64,000 nt of DNA from Capsicum annuum (taxonomy: Eukaryota > Streptophyta > Magnoliopsida > Solanales > Solanaceae): the NCBI RefSeq assembly GCF_002878395.1, contig NC_061119.1, forward strand, positions 40,302,879-40,366,878. The letters run 5' to 3'. The position numbers and the translations under genes were made by a program. Of the stretch, positions 35,462 through 47,126 are shown piece after piece. Position 1 is the first letter of the stretch. Each line of letters starts with the position of its first letter. The notes below the pieces were generated by a model. It saw only the letters and a list, made by a program, of their open reading frames with translations. It was not told where the DNA came from and ran no database searches.

Positions 35462-35957
35462 CCACATAATGCAGGAATCGGCAACACTACTCCTCCTGCT
35501 CAGTGACATGGATTCAGGGACAGCTCAGAGTTAGACTGAAGTGGATGAGCTTCCATACTCCAGAAGACTCCATTTCATACTATGGACTTCTTTACTTCAT
35601 TTTTTTAGACTTTGGTTTTGGCTATGGTCGGGGGCATGTCCTGACCGGATATTCCTTATTTTCGATTAGAGGCCTTGTGTGACTACTATGGTCATGGGTG
35701 ATGTCGGTAGTGGTTTCAGCCTTGGTATTGGTATTGGCATTGGGGTTGACGCCGGTTGATATTTGGCTGGATGTTTGGTTGGTTATAGTTATGGATTTTG
35801 TCAATGTTTTTGATTTATTATGGTTCTATCTTGTTATATATTTGTAACTCATTTGACATAGTTGTAGGATGGTTATGGTTGGGTGTTGAGGGTGTTCTCC
35901 AATACCGATTGGACTTGAGGCACTCAGCATGACTAGACCCTAGTACGGGTTGTGTCA
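35462..35957 (+). mobile_element. LTR C, right part
   Basis: This is the remainder of LTR C, ending 'gtacgggttgtgtca', a diverged version of the GGTCGTGACA end. TT/GG-rich sequence around 35610-35780 gives a 60-residue minus-strand frame of no significance. Confidence 0.6.
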
Positions 35958-36970
35958 TTGTATAAGAGATGACTATATACTATCTATGTCATGCCTTGGC
36001 AGATGAATATGAGAGAGAGGTTGTAAATGCATTCACTCCTTTCTATCTTCTGTAAAGCACTCTTTGAGCATGCTCATAGAATAATTGACACTCACATCTC
36101 TCTCATTTCCAGTGGGTTGGCTATAATTTACTAGTGCATTCCTAGACTAAGACTATAACATTGAAGAAGCAAGCTCACTCTCATTCCAGGAATCAGAGAA
36201 AGGAATTTAGCCTGATAATAAAGTATGAAGTATGAAGTTTCTAGATTTCTTTATCTCTTCTCTTCTCTTGTAGTTGGCAGTCTCAGTTAACCTTACTCGG
36301 GCCTAATCTTCTACTCTATCTGCTTATTGGATTGGTAAGTACAATCTTTTTTCTAGGCTTCTGATTGAACTTATTAGTAATGGGAGAGAAGGCAATCCAC
36401 ATAGGTAAGTAAAGCTATGGATTGGGTTCTCACTCTAATCCAGCACCAGTAATTTGAAAAAAAGATAGACATCTAGCGCATTCACTCGTTTTTTCTTTTG
36501 ATAGGCCAACTCAAAGAGGGAAATGTCAGGGGCATTAGAGGTCCTTTTTTCCTCGCCTGCTATTGGGAAGAGAGAGCCACTATCATACTTCACTTCGTTT
36601 GAGAATCAACTGTACATGAATAGGCTATTCCTTAGGCCTTCAAAGAGGAAGCAACTTTTTTCCAAAATTACCAGAAAAATAAAATAAAATTATTTTCATA
36701 AGGCAAGAAAGTCACCTAAGGAAAGTAGAAGTCTAGGCACACTAACCGAATCTTTGGGGAAGGATAGTGGTGAAAATTGGCATTTTCCCTTCTCCTTTCT
36801 AAAGCTAAAGCAAAAAAGAATGTCATAATTATGATCATGACTTGAAAAAAGAAAGAAGAGAAGGAACTTGGAGTTAGCACCTACATAACAAATTGTTCGC
36901 TTACCAAGCCATCCTGGCTTTTAGCTTCTCTCCAACCAGTCAAGTGGCTTTCACTCCTCCAGTTCTATTA
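35958..36970. other. Mitochondrial-type DNA insertion, sequence beyond the nad5 end
   Basis: This is the sequence 3' of nad5 on the minus strand. No gene is recognised. It joins the left NUMT block at 21339 once LTR C is removed. Confidence 0.6.
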
Positions 36971-37117
36971 TTATTGACTTGACTTATTATTATAAAAACT
37001 ACTCACTATCCAAATGAAAGACGATTGATTGTGTACACAAGAATATATAGAGTCCCACATATGAGAAAAGATCACAAATAGAGTTGAACCAAGTAATATT
37101 ACAAAGGAATAATGATA
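36971..37117 (-). pseudogene. nad5: Mitochondrial nad5, last exon (nuclear copy)
   Basis: Minus-strand translation gives '[15 protein letters not shown]', '[10 protein letters not shown]' and '[16 protein letters not shown]' followed by a stop, matching my recollection of the C-terminal end of plant NADH dehydrogenase subunit 5, a membrane proton-pumping subunit of respiratory complex I. The exon starts where the group II intron ends in AC. Several residues differ from the usual protein. Being embedded in nuclear retrotransposons and lacking upstream exons, it is a non-functional nuclear copy. Confidence 0.9.
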
Positions 37118-38209
37118 GTAGGGTCGGTATATCTCCGCCCTCCAAACTGGACGTGAGGGTCTCCCCTCATCCGGCTCTTTGCAGGGGAATCTCCACTCAC
37201 TGCTTCCCCTCATATCCTCCCTTTAACACATTATGGGGGTTTACAGGAGATCCCAGAGGATCGCTTGAAAAGGCTATTATACCATACCTTTTGACTTCAC
37301 TCTACTCTAGCAGTCACTAGACTCACTATAGTAGTCCGTCTGGGTGTGCTTACTGAAATCATTACTCAACATTCTCCCATACTCTAGCAATTGTGCTCCC
37401 TAAACCACTACTATGTAATTACGTAGGGACAATAAGTTCGTAGTGATGGGAATTTAGGAATGACTGGGGATCCCTATCAATATAAAAAGAATATCTAATT
37501 AGAGTTTTATAACTTTCTCTCACTTAATAGATCTATCTGGTCTGATACAGCACAGTACAATATGAGATGATAGAATGCAATGGGACAGATGGTAGAGGGA
37601 TTCCTACACTAAAAAGTGATGATTCACTTATCCCCTTATCCATAGGGACCTCGTGGCATACAACCAAAACGACTCCCGCTAGATAGACACACCTTTCTCT
37701 CTTTTTTATAGCCTTGTGGATGGACGAAAGAAGAAAAGTTACATAACGGGGCATTGAAGGCTCGCAAAGTAGACAAAAAACAGCAAGCAAGAGCTTCTCA
37801 TCCCCTTAACCTTTCTTTTTTTTTAGAATAATTCTTATTTATTTCAGGTAAGCTTTGAAGCTGGCTGCTCTACTATACTATACTAGTGGTAGGGTGCTAG
37901 ATCTTGACTACTATAATAGAAAGTAAAGGTACTCTATTATGATCTTACGAATATAAAGATCTTAAATGAAAGAAGGGGCTCTTTTGCTCGCCCCTGTCTC
38001 TAAAGGGGCATAAGCACTTCACTTACTAGGGGATGGGATTCATTCACTTGCATTCCTGCTAGCACTACAAAAAGCTTCGATCTTAATGCCCCTACTACTG
38101 ATGTGCAGCCTTTCCTCGGGTTCACAGGGTTGGGTTTCTCGTTTACCCACAACAGAGGATCCACACCCACCAGGCAGGCGGCCACGGGTCATAACATGCT
38201 CTTCGCATA
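37118..38209 (-). other. nad5 group II intron (nuclear copy)
   Basis: About 1.09 kb between the two nad5 exon pieces. On the minus strand, 37178-37143 forms a domain V-like hairpin beginning GAGCCGGATG, with the AGC catalytic triad and the complementary arm CCTCACGTCCAGTT. A domain VI-like segment and the terminal AC follow at 37142-37118. In mitochondria this intron is removed by splicing; in the nucleus it cannot be. The exact 5' boundary (near 'ggatttg|ttatgcg') is uncertain by a few bases. Confidence 0.8.
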
Positions 38210-38478
38210 ACAAATCCACTTTGAAGTTGACTTATTTACTTGGTCAATCATCGAACTATGTACGAGATACCATAAGGTCCTAATATGTTAGTAGCATCTT
38301 TTTCTAAATCTTCGAAGGAGACTTCATATCCAAAATACTGTAACAATCTGACAAGAAAGTCATTCAAAACTTGATCGAAAAACCAGCGTTTATTTAAAAG
38401 CTATAGAGTCGATTACTAATAGTACTAGTTTGAAAGGATCATTGGAATTGATCCGCAATGGGATTACATTATACACAA
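38210..38478 (-). pseudogene. nad5: Mitochondrial nad5, penultimate exon (nuclear copy, truncated, broken)
   Basis: Minus-strand frames read 'NPIADQFQ', stop, '[14 protein letters not shown]', a one-base frameshift, then '[20 protein letters not shown]', '[17 protein letters not shown]', '[10 protein letters not shown]', a further disruption, and 'ISQLQSGF'. These are in the order expected for plant nad5 just before its last intron. The exon is cut at about 38478-38482, where LTR X resumes. The stop and frameshifts show decay after transfer to the nucleus. Confidence 0.9.
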
Positions 38479-38480
38479 TA

Positions 38481-39447
38481 TAATGATATTGTTTGATAGA
38501 TTATAGTTCACAGACTCGTCTATTCATGATTATTTTGACTTTGATTTTTGCTCCTAGGCCTAAAACTCTTGAAGTTTTGTAATGTCATTATTTAGGAAAT
38601 GGAGTTTCACTTGTATAAAATCTATCTATACAATAAAATTAGTTTCAAAAATCCATATTTTCTTGTTTGTTTAAACTAGTCTTCTTTTATTCCTTTGTTC
38701 AAATGAATTTTTAAAAGTTCTTTCTTTTCCTGATTTGCTCATATAGATATTGTCTATCCTTTGGTTTCCTTCATGTTAACGCATTTTGAGATAGGATAGT
38801 CATAAGTGTTTTCTTCGATCAATAATAAAGAATTGATGAATCTACGTAAGTGTGGATGATAAGATTTTGTTTGATTGATTCAAGTAATATGTTCTTTTTA
38901 GTTTTACCCTAAGTTGTTTATGTCAGAACTAAAATTGGGTGTTCAAACAGAATCAACAGAGTTTTTCCCATATCATTCTATTTTTCCCTTCTTTTTCTTT
39001 TCTGTTTGTTTCCTTTTCATCATTATTTTTATCTTTTAATAGGTTTCTACACTCATTTCTACTCTTTTTCAAGCATATCGCTAATTTTACCTCTTATCTT
39101 AAGAGGTCTTGCTTGTGTTCTCGTAAAGTATGAAATTTTCTAGCTTGATTATTTTTTTATTTAGATACATGTTAATCTTTATCTTTTGTTGTGGCATGTG
39201 AATTCTTCTGAGTTCGATTGGACTCTACACCCCTACATCTCTTTGGGACCAAGTCCCAAAAGCCCTCAAATGGATTAGCAGGAAGAAACAAGACTAATAT
39301 ACATTGATATATAACAAATATACGGGATTTACAAATCAAAGATAGCTGGTACACGCCAATGTATGGTGCATAACAACATTTGAAGCAAGGAATGGGTCCT
39401 TATGCCCTGATATACAGAGTTTATACAAGAAAACACAATAAAACGAG
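38481..39447 (+). mobile_element. LTR X, copy 2, right part
   Basis: Homology to X copy 1 resumes at 'atattgtttgatagattat' (copy 1: near 1120-1138). About 13 bp present in copy 1 ('gtcttggcttgta') is missing between the two sides. It carries a single copy of the segment duplicated in copy 1. Homology ends near 39447, and a solo TRIM LTR follows 20 bp later. Confidence 0.72.
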
Positions 39448-39467
39448 GCTTGTATACAGCTGGTATA

Positions 39468-39695
39468 TGTAACACCCCACCTTAAAAGAAGGAGTCCCAC
39501 ATTGGCAAAACACAGTAGGAGTGCTGGGTATATAATTAAGTAAGCCTTACTTCCTAGTGACGCGTTTTAAAATCATGCGGTCCTGGACCCAGAGCGGATT
39601 ATATCACTAGTGGGTTGGAGAGTTAAAGGGGGTGTCTTGGGCCTTAATGGTTTGGAATGCCCATCGTGGCCAGGGCCCCGACTTGGGTCGTGACA
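39468..39695 (+). mobile_element. Solo TRIM LTR (228 bp) with perfect target duplication
   Basis: It begins TGTAACACCCCACC and ends 'gggtcgtgaca', the same LTR as in the TRIMs at 19524 and 24007. The flanks are gtata (39463-39467) and gtata (39696-39700). No internal region or second LTR is present, so it arose by LTR-LTR recombination. Confidence 0.93.
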
Positions 39696-39700
39696 GTATA

Positions 39701-42089
39701 TAAGCTATAAAATGGGCTAAAATCCAAAGGATGTTAAGTCCAAATCTGGACAGCTTTCAAAGAATGGGCTAGATAAGAGGACCAAACTTATTTTCTTTAT
39801 TTATTCTATATAATTAATATTTTATTATTTGTTCTACTAAATTCCTAAATTTGGTTAACCTTAATAAATATCTTTTGGATTGTTATTTTTGTTTATCTAT
39901 GTATATTCCTTTGAAGTGTTATCGCATAGTGTAATGTTCAAAATTAATTAAAAGTGGTATTTTTCTTTATGTTTTTTCTCTTAAAATGAATTTTTTTCTT
40001 AAAAAAAATTCAAAATGGCATTTTGTTTTATTCATATGTCGAATTAGTCTATTCAAATTAAAGAGAATTTTCTCCAATCTAAGAAATCATTTTACTTGTC
40101 AAACTCTTTTTTATGATTAGTTAAATATTTCACACCTTTGTTTAAAAAAATTGATGTCTTCTTTAAAAGCTTTCATTATTTAAAAATTGAAATCCAAAAT
40201 CACTTTTCTTTCCTTTTCATAAAAATAATTTGTTGATAAAATCCAAATTTAGTTTAACCTTCTTATTAGGAGAACCTTTTTTCTTTAAATGAACTTTCCC
40301 TTATGACAAGATCAGGGGCGTTTTTTAATTTCATTTAGTCAAGCATAGGGTATTTTAAGTACTGGCATAGTTTGAGGATGAAAGTAATAATTCGGGTCAA
40401 TTTGAGGGGTGTTTCCACTACTTTACTTCAAAAAAAAAGAGGGTTGGTCTATTACATCTCGTAGCCCAAGCAATGATGGATTGGAGTTGTTGTTTTCTAG
40501 CCCATTAAAATGATGGATCAGCCTAGTATGGATTGTCGATTTTCAAATGGATTGGATAGATCCATATTGACAGCTCTACTTATGTACAATAGAAAATCTC
40601 AAATTCTAGTAACTAGTGAACTTACTCGCGCTTCACACGATCATTATAGATAAATCAAAATACAACTTAATGATTATTATTAAATAAATAATTATTTAAA
40701 ATAATAATCAATATCATCTCATTAATTTAACTTTATCTTTTCTCAAACTTCAACTAGCACTATAAGTTATTTTAATTATATTTTCAAAGTTGATAACAAT
40801 GCTCTGATTACCTTACTTTTAAAAATCTCCGTCTTTTTTTCTGTCATTTTTATTGATTGTCTATACCTTTTTTTTCTTATTCTTTTCTCGATTGTTTTTC
40901 ATTTTAATAATTTTCGTTCATATAATCTACCCTACTTTTATAATTATTCCAATATTAGTTTTCAATGATGCTTTATATAAAGAACATCGATAAATCACAC
41001 AAAATCAATAATTCGAGTTTATTTGTTAAAATCAACCTTCCTTAGAAGTAAAAATAATTATTCCAATAAAGTAGCCTTATAAATTCAGAGAGTTGAAAAC
41101 ATAAAATTTCATCCAATAAATATTTTTAAAACTTTGTTGCAGCTCAAATAACGTCAGTTCTAATTCTGAATTTAATTGATCTTTATGTCTAAATATTTTA
41201 AACTCTTTCTACTTTTAAAAGATTTATATTCTAACCTTTATTTTCAATTATACATGTATTTAAATATTAATAAAATATATCTTAAGTTGTAAATCTTAAT
41301 GCACTTTTTTGTCTTATTTCCTTTTTTGTTAACCAAATCCATCCTCCTTTCAGTTTTAAATAATCTTATGACATATCTAAAAAAATATTTCCATCTCAAT
41401 CAATTTTTCTATCATTGTTCAATTATTAATAATCTTTGTCATATTTTTATTCAGAAAAAGCAGATTTCTCTTAGGGAAGAAAGTGCATATAGAGAGACAA
41501 ACAACTTACAAAATCATTTTTATCCTATTCAATCACTTTTACTTTTTTTTTTTTTATAAATTATAAGCTCAATTGGTTTATACCAATAGATAGTAGTAAT
41601 GATATATGGAAAAAAAAACCTGAGAACATCAATTTGGCATATCATAAACACTTTCCTTATGAATTGAAATATATTTTGAAAACTCCAATCTAATTTACAT
41701 TCTAAACGATAGTTAACTAAGCAAATAAAATCTTTAGTCTATTCAAAGAATGTTAGAATTATGGGTTGAAGAGAAAAAAAATTTATCTTGCTAAATACAT
41801 ACAAATAATTTCTCTCAAGAAATCTACAAATAATGACAGTTAGAATATGTTATTTGTATGTCGATCTGTGGTTAAGAGCAAAAGAAAAGATTGTTTCCTG
41901 ATATGAAAAAAGAGAAAAAAAAAAGGCTATTGACAAGAAGAATGCTAAAACAATTAAAGAAGACAATTATAATTTTATAATAAAAGAATAAGAAATAGTA
42001 TGTCTTGTAGTGTTGAAATGAAAAAATAGTTAACAAAAAATAATAATTATAAGACATGTAAGAATTTTATATGTAAATATAAATCATCA
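39701..42089. other. AT-rich intergenic DNA
   Basis: No gene or clear element is seen. There are poly-T/poly-A runs (for example 41544-41556), and short open frames (41299-41559; 41872-42057 on the minus strand) made of low-complexity Phe/Leu/Tyr-rich sequence. Confidence 0.6.
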
Positions 42090-42500
42090 GCTTACACAAA
42101 TTTATTTGTATTTTAAGTAATTGCAAAGTAATTTATAGATTCACAAAGACTAAAAAAATTTTGGGAGAAAGAAGCGGATTGGAGCAATCAGTAGACAATG
42201 TTATCTTTGAATCTAACTACTTATGCAAACTCTTCATCAGTGATTAAGATGATTGAAGAATTGGTTACTTATGAAGAAATAGGAGGTGGGTGTTGTTTGC
42301 TATATCATAATTTTTTCACCCCAAAATACAAAAATCTTAATGAATTAGAGGTATCCTTTAACTTCTCTATGGTATTTGAAATTGTGGCTGCTTTTGTCCT
42401 TTCAAATTTAAACAAAAGAAGAGGTTTCTTCTCCCTGAATAGTAAAGCAACTGCTTACACAAATTTATTGTGGTTTATGCAATTGCAAAGTAGCCTGTAA
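42090..42500 (+). repeat. Direct repeat pair of ~55 bp, ~355 bp apart, flanking a small open frame
   Basis: 'cttacacaaatttatt', then 'aattgcaaagta', then 'attcacaaag' occurs at about 42091-42150 and again at about 42455-42510. A 100-residue open frame (42198-42500) overlaps the second copy; it has no signal peptide or domain that I recognise and I do not call it a gene. Confidence 0.6.
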
Positions 42501-42863
42501 ATTCACAAAAAGAATTTAATATAAATTTATTTGAGATAAAAGAATAAATTTGATAAATATACATCCTAAGAAGAAATAAATGCTTAGATAAAATTTGACT
42601 CACTGCATAAATTATTATCATCACAATATATTCTCTAGAAATACTAATTGCAGTGTTAATATTTTTCATCCCACAGTATTAATCTTCAAAATCATCTATA
42701 ATAGAAGTTCTAATGTGATTAGCAGAAGAAAAATTAAAAGAAAATCTATCAACAAATTACACACAACATAAAAAAAGTTACTCCAACAAAATAATATATA
42801 GAGCAAAAAGAAACTTCAATAATTTTAGCATCTTAAGCAAATTGAGGCAGGTTCCACCACCAA

Positions 42864-42880
42864 CCCCCCCCCCCCCCCCC
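42864..42880. repeat. 17-base C homopolymer
   Basis: An uninterrupted run of 17 C, unusual in this AT-rich neighbourhood. Homopolymer length may be inaccurate. Confidence 0.9.
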
Positions 42881-43199
42881 TCCGAGAGAAAACAAGCATA
42901 GAGAGTGAAACTCTGAAAGTCAAAGACAGATTAATTCAAGAAGCTTAATAAACACAAATTAAACAAAATCAATTTTCTCAATACTCATCAAAAGCACTAA
43001 TCACACATTCCATTACATAACTCCCACCAATTATAATTTCTAAAAAAAAAAAAGAAATCTTTTAAAAGAATGGAGATCAACTCACCAAAATTAGCTTCAA
43101 TGTCTTCAAAAGACAAAGTAAAGTTTTTTTCCATTAAAATTACACTTCAAGCAGGTCTAGAACTCATCACAGACACATAATTGATCAACAAAAACACCC

Positions 43200-43615
43200 A
43201 CAAATTCATCATCTCACTTCTCAAATCTCAAAAACTCAGCAACCTTTTTACCAATATACCAAATCACAAAAAGAAAAACTATAAAAACACTCAGAATTCA
43301 CTATTTTCAATCTATCCAAACTCCCAAATATTAATGTCAAATTTCAACAAAATACACAAAAAAAAATATTAAAACAATCAATAATTCACTATTCTCAAAA
43401 CCCCACAACCCTTTTGTCAAATTTCAAGAAAATTCACAAATACAAACTTTAAAACAATCAAAAATTCACTATTTCTTAAAATCCCTCAACCTTTTTGTTT
43501 AATTTCAAGAAAATTCTCAAAAACAAACTTTAAAATAGTCAGTAATTAACTATTGCTCAAAACCCAACAACCCCTTTCGTCAAATTTTGCAAAATTTTAA
43601 AAAAGATAGTCTCAG
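43200..43615 (+). repeat. ~80-93-bp minisatellite, five degenerate units
   Basis: 'aattcactatt' and variants recur at about 43202, 43295, 43383, 43463 and 43544, each followed by 'caaaa', 'cccaacaacc'-like and 'gtcaaatttcaagaaaatt' blocks. A 63-residue open frame at 43181-43372 is made by the repeat. Confidence 0.8.
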
Positions 43616-44469
43616 AATATTGAGAGAGGAAACATGAGATTTCATAATTTTTTTAATTAAATTTTTGATGATATTTTAGATCATTTTATTAAAATAAATA
43701 ATTCAAATGGCCAACTTTAACATCATCAGCAAAACAAAAAGGCTGGCCCAAACAATTAACCCGTTCCAACAAATAGGAAGCTGAAAGTCTTTTATTTTTC
43801 TCTTAATATATGGTACTAGGACAAGAGTGTATAGTAATCTTCTCTTTAACTCCTCGTCGCCTGCAAAAATGTTATTAAAGTGCTTTCAGTGGAACTCCAA
43901 GTTATGCTTCTTCCTGTTTTGGGTGTTGTTTCAGTTGAATCTAATGAAGATCGTGCCGAAACTCTATCTATATCCGTCATTGTTGTCAGATAATCTCATC
44001 TTCATTTGCTCTTTCTTTTTTTTATTTCCATTTTTTATCATATTTTTATTTTCAGGTGATCGTGGAATCTTCTTACATGGCCTGAATGCCAGTTCAAGAA
44101 GATTTAGATATTTGATTAATGTCTCTTCCTCTTTATCTGGTGGTTAAAGATACTAAAAAAAATTCGTACCTCTCTTTTTTGGTGAAGGTTTTGGATAGCT
44201 AGGATTTTACTTTTAGCTTTAGCTAAAACAGTTGTAATGTCTCCTTCCGGGCATATTATTAATCTCCCCTCACTGTGCTATATATTCTCCTCTACCCTTA
44301 TATTTTTAAAATTAACTGGTATTGCTACTTTATTGTAACTAAATATACTGTTCTTGTTCTTTATTGTGGTATTATTATGTACGTCTTGATGCCAATGTGT
44401 GGTATTTGTGCCTTATCAATGTTTATCAATTTTTTATTTTGCACTGGTAGTTGCTGAAAACTTTGAAAT
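43616..44469. other. AT-rich intergenic DNA 3' of the LINE
   Basis: No recognisable gene. An open frame of 106 residues at 43827-44147 (+) is hydrophobic and Phe-rich with no known domain. It may contain the 3' untranslated end of the minus-strand LINE, but no clear poly(A) tail (poly-T on this strand) marks the end. Confidence 0.5.
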
Positions 44470-47113
44470 TACTTCATACCTTGGGATTCTATAATCCCAT
44501 TTGCTAAAGAATCTACAACTATATTCCCTTCCTTAAATGTATATTTGATTGTTATATTTAGCTTTTAAGTGTTGTCCTTGATGTCCTTAATTATTTCTGC
44601 TAACTCCAAAGAAATTTTTCACTACTTAAGAATCATCTACTTAAGGCTAAGAGAGTCTATTTCAATGATGAAATCTTTTAAATTTTCCTTATAATAGTAC
44701 TCCAAAGTTTTTTGATCGCCAATGATTCTGCTTCTGTGTTAGTACTGACCCCCAAACTTTTATCTCTAGCATAAATCAAATCCACTTTGTCATCTCTTAT
44801 GCAAAAATCATAAGAACTCATACCCAAATTTTCTTTACAAGCTCCATCTGTGATTTGACCTATCTAGGACCTAGCCTCTCTCACACCACTCTGTGATAAT
44901 GCAACTTAGATTTATATTCTCTCATTATTTCTACTACTTCTGGCCATGTCCATGTATTCAGTTTTATCCATGGGTACAAACTCTTAATCACCTTCTTTAT
45001 TTCCTCATGCACCTGCACCTACAACACCAACCCTTTATATAATATTGAACCTCCATGTTTAATTCAGTCTCTTCCTCTACAATATCCACATAGTTATGGC
45101 TGCTATAGCTTTGAATATCAATTTCACTTTTGGTGTTATATCCTTAGTCCACCAGGCTATAATTAATTATTGTAGTTGTATCTCCTCCATCTGTATACTT
45201 GCAAAATGAGCAAACTGCCTCCATAATCTGATGACTAAGGGGGATGTTAGTAAAACATGTGCCATGATCTCCTCAATTCTGTTTTCACAATACCAATATC
45301 TTGATACTAACTGTATTCTCATCCTTTTTAAGTTATCATCAGTTTGGATCCTTCTCATTCATACCCTCCATAAGAAGAAATTAAACTTGAATGGCAATCC
45401 TTTATTCAGGATAAAGTCATAATCTCTCCCCTTCTCCTTTTTTGTTTGATGATTTTCGAAGTTGATTTAACTGTAAAATAACCATTAGTACTTCTCATCC
45501 ACTATGTTATATCATTTTGATGACCCCCTCTTGGAGGTCTCACGATCTTCAAAATTAACTCCATCATTTATTAAGATAAGTATGAGCAACATTTGTTTAT
45601 CCTATTCTCCATTTCTGATAAAGTTTTTACTTCTATTTCCTTATCTTGAGCCTCCTCACCTTCCACATAATACAAAGATCCTTGCTTCATCCAGTTATCA
45701 TATCAAAAGCTGGAGTTTCCTTCTTTTATCTGCCACCATATATTGTTCTCCACCTCTTTCCTTACTGTAATTATTTTTCTCCACACATGTGATACGTTAA
45801 TTCCTTCAGTGTGAAGGGGATACAACTTCTTACAATATTTATTTCACATGAATGAGCATTACATTGATGAAGTAGGTGTTCTAAAGTTTCACCATAGTTT
45901 TGCAAAAAGTGCCTTGGACATATCATGTAATGATCTCAGTCCAAGTCCTCCTTCTTTTCTTGGATAACACATTATTTCCCAAGACACCCAGTGCTATTCT
46001 TTGATCCTGCAGTATTGTTCCAAAAAACCTTTGAAAAAAATTATGTAATTGATTAACTACACTCACTGGTAGATTCATAGCAGATAGAATATAAATAGGC
46101 ATAGATTGCAGGACATGTCCATTTAAATATATCTCCCTCCATAGGATAGTAATCTATTCTGCCATGAATGTAGCTTCTTCATCACTTTTTTAATCAATTC
46201 TTCATAATGTCTCTTACTCTTTCTTCCATAAAAAATTGGGCAACCCAGGTATGTACAAGGAAACTTACCTTGCCTGATACCAGTTATTCTCTTGACATGA
46301 TTGCTCACCCCAATTGGAACCTTCTCTGCAAATATATCAAAATTTTGTCTAGGTTGATCATTTGACCAGAGACTTGCTCATAGTTCCTTAATATTATCAT
46401 CATCTTCGTCATTGAGGTAGGTTGTTCAGAGAAAAATAATATTATACCATTAGCATTGAAAAGATAATTAATATCAGGAATCTACTTTGGCATTCTAAAA
46501 CCTCTGAATTCTGGGTCTGTGAACAAATTATTTAGGCTCCTTGATATGACTTCAGCTGATATAATAAACGAAGTTGGTGAGAAAGGATCCCCTTATTTTA
46601 GACCTCTTGAAAAGTGAAAGAAACCATAAAATTGATCATTTATTAGCACAGAATACCAGTTATTATTGATCAGCCTGACTATCATGTCTATTATTCTTTT
46701 AGAAAAAACAAACCTTCCCAATCCACAAAATACTTTCAAGAGACTCTATCATAAGCCTTTGTCATATACAACTTCACCATCATATTATGAAATTTGTTCC
46801 TTCTATTTATATCTCTAATAATCTCCTAAGCTAAAAGAACATTCTCTATGATACTTCTTCCTATGACAAATTTAGATTGATTTTGAGAGATAATATCAAA
46901 AAGTACCTCCACAATTATCATATGATCTAGCTTTGAAATAATCTTTTTTGTAAAGGTACTAAAATTAATAGGTCTCAAGTCACCATAAGTAGTAACTACT
47001 TTCTTCTTTGAGATGAGCATAAGATTAGTATGTGTGATGTACCTTGGTAGTTATTTTCCACAGAAGAATTTCTATGTGTGATGTACCTTCCTTTGTATTA
47101 TTATTCTATGTGT
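44470..47113 (-). pseudogene. L1-type LINE ORF2 remnant: reverse transcriptase, zinc-binding region, RNase H
   Basis: Minus-strand pieces in order: RT ('DLRPINFSTFTKKIISKL', 'SQNQSKFVIGRSIIENVLLA', 47020-46826); RT C-terminal part ('FPCTYLGCPIFYGRKSKRHY', 'LHSWQNRLLSYGGRYI', 46308-46123); zf-RVT region ('DDNLKRMRIQLVSRYWYC', 45358-45167); and RNase H ('TDGACKENLG', 'TNTEAESLA', ending 'EGNIVVDSLAN' near 44500, stop near 44470). This is the order of plant L1 elements. The endonuclease and the start of RT are missing, and many stops and frameshifts separate the pieces. ORF1 lies upstream at 47660-48880. Confidence 0.85.
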
Positions 47114-47126
47114 CTTTTTCTTCTTG

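Noticed and set aside
21335..35962. Target duplication for LTR C (ctaca/ttgta)
   Set aside because: Only two of five bases match; kept as unsupported.
36971..38478. nad5 as a working gene
   Set aside because: Only the last two exons are present, with stops and frameshifts, embedded in nuclear retrotransposons.
42198..42500. 100-residue open frame
   Set aside because: It overlaps a local direct repeat and has no recognisable domain or signal.
43827..44147. 106-residue hydrophobic open frame
   Set aside because: Phe/Leu-rich translation of AT-rich DNA; no domain, and composition explains the hydrophobicity.
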